NCBI GenBank assembly: GCA_006844705.1
Contig: SPJS01000248.1
Location: 1 to 41,875, forward strand
Reading direction: 5' to 3'
Origin: Methylococcaceae bacterium
Lineage (GTDB): Bacteria > Pseudomonadota > Gammaproteobacteria > Methylococcales > Methylomonadaceae
DNA: 41,875 nt
Below, one piece after another: positions 41,321 to 41,875 of this stretch (positions are counted from its first letter, which is position 1; each line of letters begins with the position of its first letter). The notes beneath the pieces were generated by a model. That model was not told where the DNA came from, did no database searches, and saw only the letters and a list, made by a program, of their open reading frames with translations. The translations under genes were made by a program, and so were the position numbers.

Positions 41321-41665
41321 TTGAAATATGTTAGTTATGTATCTATGGGAATTTTTATTTTGGTAATGGTGAACGGGTGCGGCAGCAACAAAAAACCTAC
41401 ATTAGGTGACGCTATGTTGCAGGAAGGCGCATCCGCTGAGCAGTTGGGTAATCAATGGAATGAAGGAAGTGCGCTGGTTATTAAGGGAGAGAAAATGAAG
41501 AAAAAGGGTCAGGAAAAGATAGATGAGGCCTACGAGGAAATTGATGAAGGTAAGGCTTTGATCAGTAAAGGTGACCGACTTATTAACCAGGGCGAAAAAA
41601 TGATACGAGATAGTGAAAGTGCTTATAAGCTTAAATTTCCTAATAAGACACTAAGTGCAGAATAA
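41321..41665 (+). CDS. Small coiled-coil lipoprotein
   Basis: The 114-residue protein starts at TTG 41321, with GAGGG eight bases upstream. A lipoprotein signal (FILVMVNGCGS) places the lipidated Cys at residue 20. The mature part is one long charged helix with a repeating pattern: GSALVIKGEKMKKKGQEKID, then EAYEEIDEGKALISKGDRLI and NQGEKMI, where G-x-x-(M/L)-I-x-K-G recurs every 10-14 residues. The family is not recognised by name. An envelope-associated structural or Lpp-like role is only a guess. A strong terminator follows. Confidence 0.75.
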   Translation: MKYVSYVSMGIFILVMVNGCGSNKKPTLGDAMLQEGASAEQLGNQWNEGSALVIKGEKMKKKGQEKIDEAYEEIDEGKALISKGDRLINQGEKMIRDSESAYKLKFPNKTLSAE

Positions 41666-41702
41666 GTTTTTGTTTTGACATTACAATCACAATAAATGCA
41701 GC

Positions 41703-41740
41703 CAGCCCGGTTGATTATCATAATCAACCGGGCTGTTTTT
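41703..41740 (+). terminator. Rho-independent terminator after the lipoprotein gene
   Basis: A perfect 15-bp stem (CAGCCCGGTTGATTA, 41703-41717, with 41721-41735) and a 3-nt loop are followed by TTTTT. This is a textbook intrinsic terminator 37 bp after the stop codon. Confidence 0.93.
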
Positions 41741-41755
41741 GCTTTTACCTAACGA

Positions 41756-41875
41756 TCATGAAGATGCTTCCATCACCCCGGAAAATGAAAGATACTGAGC
41801 GGGAGGCGGCAGGATGAGGTCGATCAATTTTTTAGAGATTCGATCCTGAAACCTAACGTGACCCGCACAAACTGA
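41756..41875 (-). CDS. Possible 3' end of a gene entering from the right edge
   Basis: A minus-strand frame is open from the right edge to a TGA at 41756-41758, about 39 codons. It reads SVCAGHVRFQDRISKKLIDL and then ILPPPAQYLSF. It is too short to identify, and frames of this size occur by chance. It is listed because the terminator at 41703-41740 lies at a suitable distance for a convergent gene. Confidence 0.2.
   Translation of the reverse strand, partial: SVCAGHVRFQDRISKKLIDLILPPPAQYLSFSGVMEASS

Overview
The window reads as chromosomal DNA from a gammaproteobacterium. The adjacencies trxA-rho with rhlB divergent, mutY-yggX, yrfG/nudE and phrB-ybgA are all familiar from that class. A type II sulfide:quinone reductase, two persulfide dioxygenases, a PEP-CTERM-like surface protein and many GGGGACAGACCACG repeats suggest a free-living, sulfur-handling relative (for example Methylococcales or Thiotrichales). 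No rRNA or other marker gene is present to fix the genus.

Positions 1-28.0 kb are a compact, mostly intact core. It starts with a gene tail, yaiI and a Gfo/Idh/MocA oxidoreductase. Next comes a six-gene TonB energy-transduction operon (DUF3450, a TtpC-like long ExbB, ExbB, ExbD, TonB, TPR protein), like the Vibrio TonB2 cluster. A 161-bp MITE and an AP2-domain gene follow, then a 2-Cys peroxiredoxin, an AsmA protein, mutY-yggX, rho and trxA (minus strand), rhlB, yrfG (minus) and nudE. A sulfide module (persulfide dioxygenase with rhodanese, SQR, SulP transporter) runs to 21.1 kb behind a well-formed sigma70 promoter. It meets a six-gene minus-strand MoxR/DUF58/Bat operon.

From 28.3 to 39 kb the character changes to an accessory, decaying zone. 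It contains a frameshifted PEP-CTERM gene, two copies of an IS4-family transposase fossil, an IS5-family fragment, and a 43-nt copy of the 3' half of a tRNA-Arg(CCT) that looks like an attachment-site scar. It also holds Doc-type and ParDE-type toxin-antitoxin pairs, three families of REP/REPIN repeats, and stumps of a PfkB kinase, a POT transporter, a DDE transposase and an oligopeptide-type ABC ATPase. Intact genes inside this zone are a photolyase/DUF523-DUF1722 pair and a two-gene minus-strand operon at 31.4-33.7 kb.

That operon is the most interesting item. It encodes a membrane-anchored methyl-accepting chemotaxis signalling protein with a C-terminal rhodanese domain carrying an intact Cys loop, followed by a persulfide dioxygenase-rhodanese. 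I propose a sulfane-sulfur sensing taxis or signalling unit. Palindromic GTCTA/TAGAC sites lie upstream.

The right end (39-41.9 kb) has the truncated ABC ATPase, a DUF2780 exported protein, a small inverted-repeat element, and a coiled-coil lipoprotein with a strong terminator. All functional statements come from reading motifs and neighbourhoods; no database search was run.
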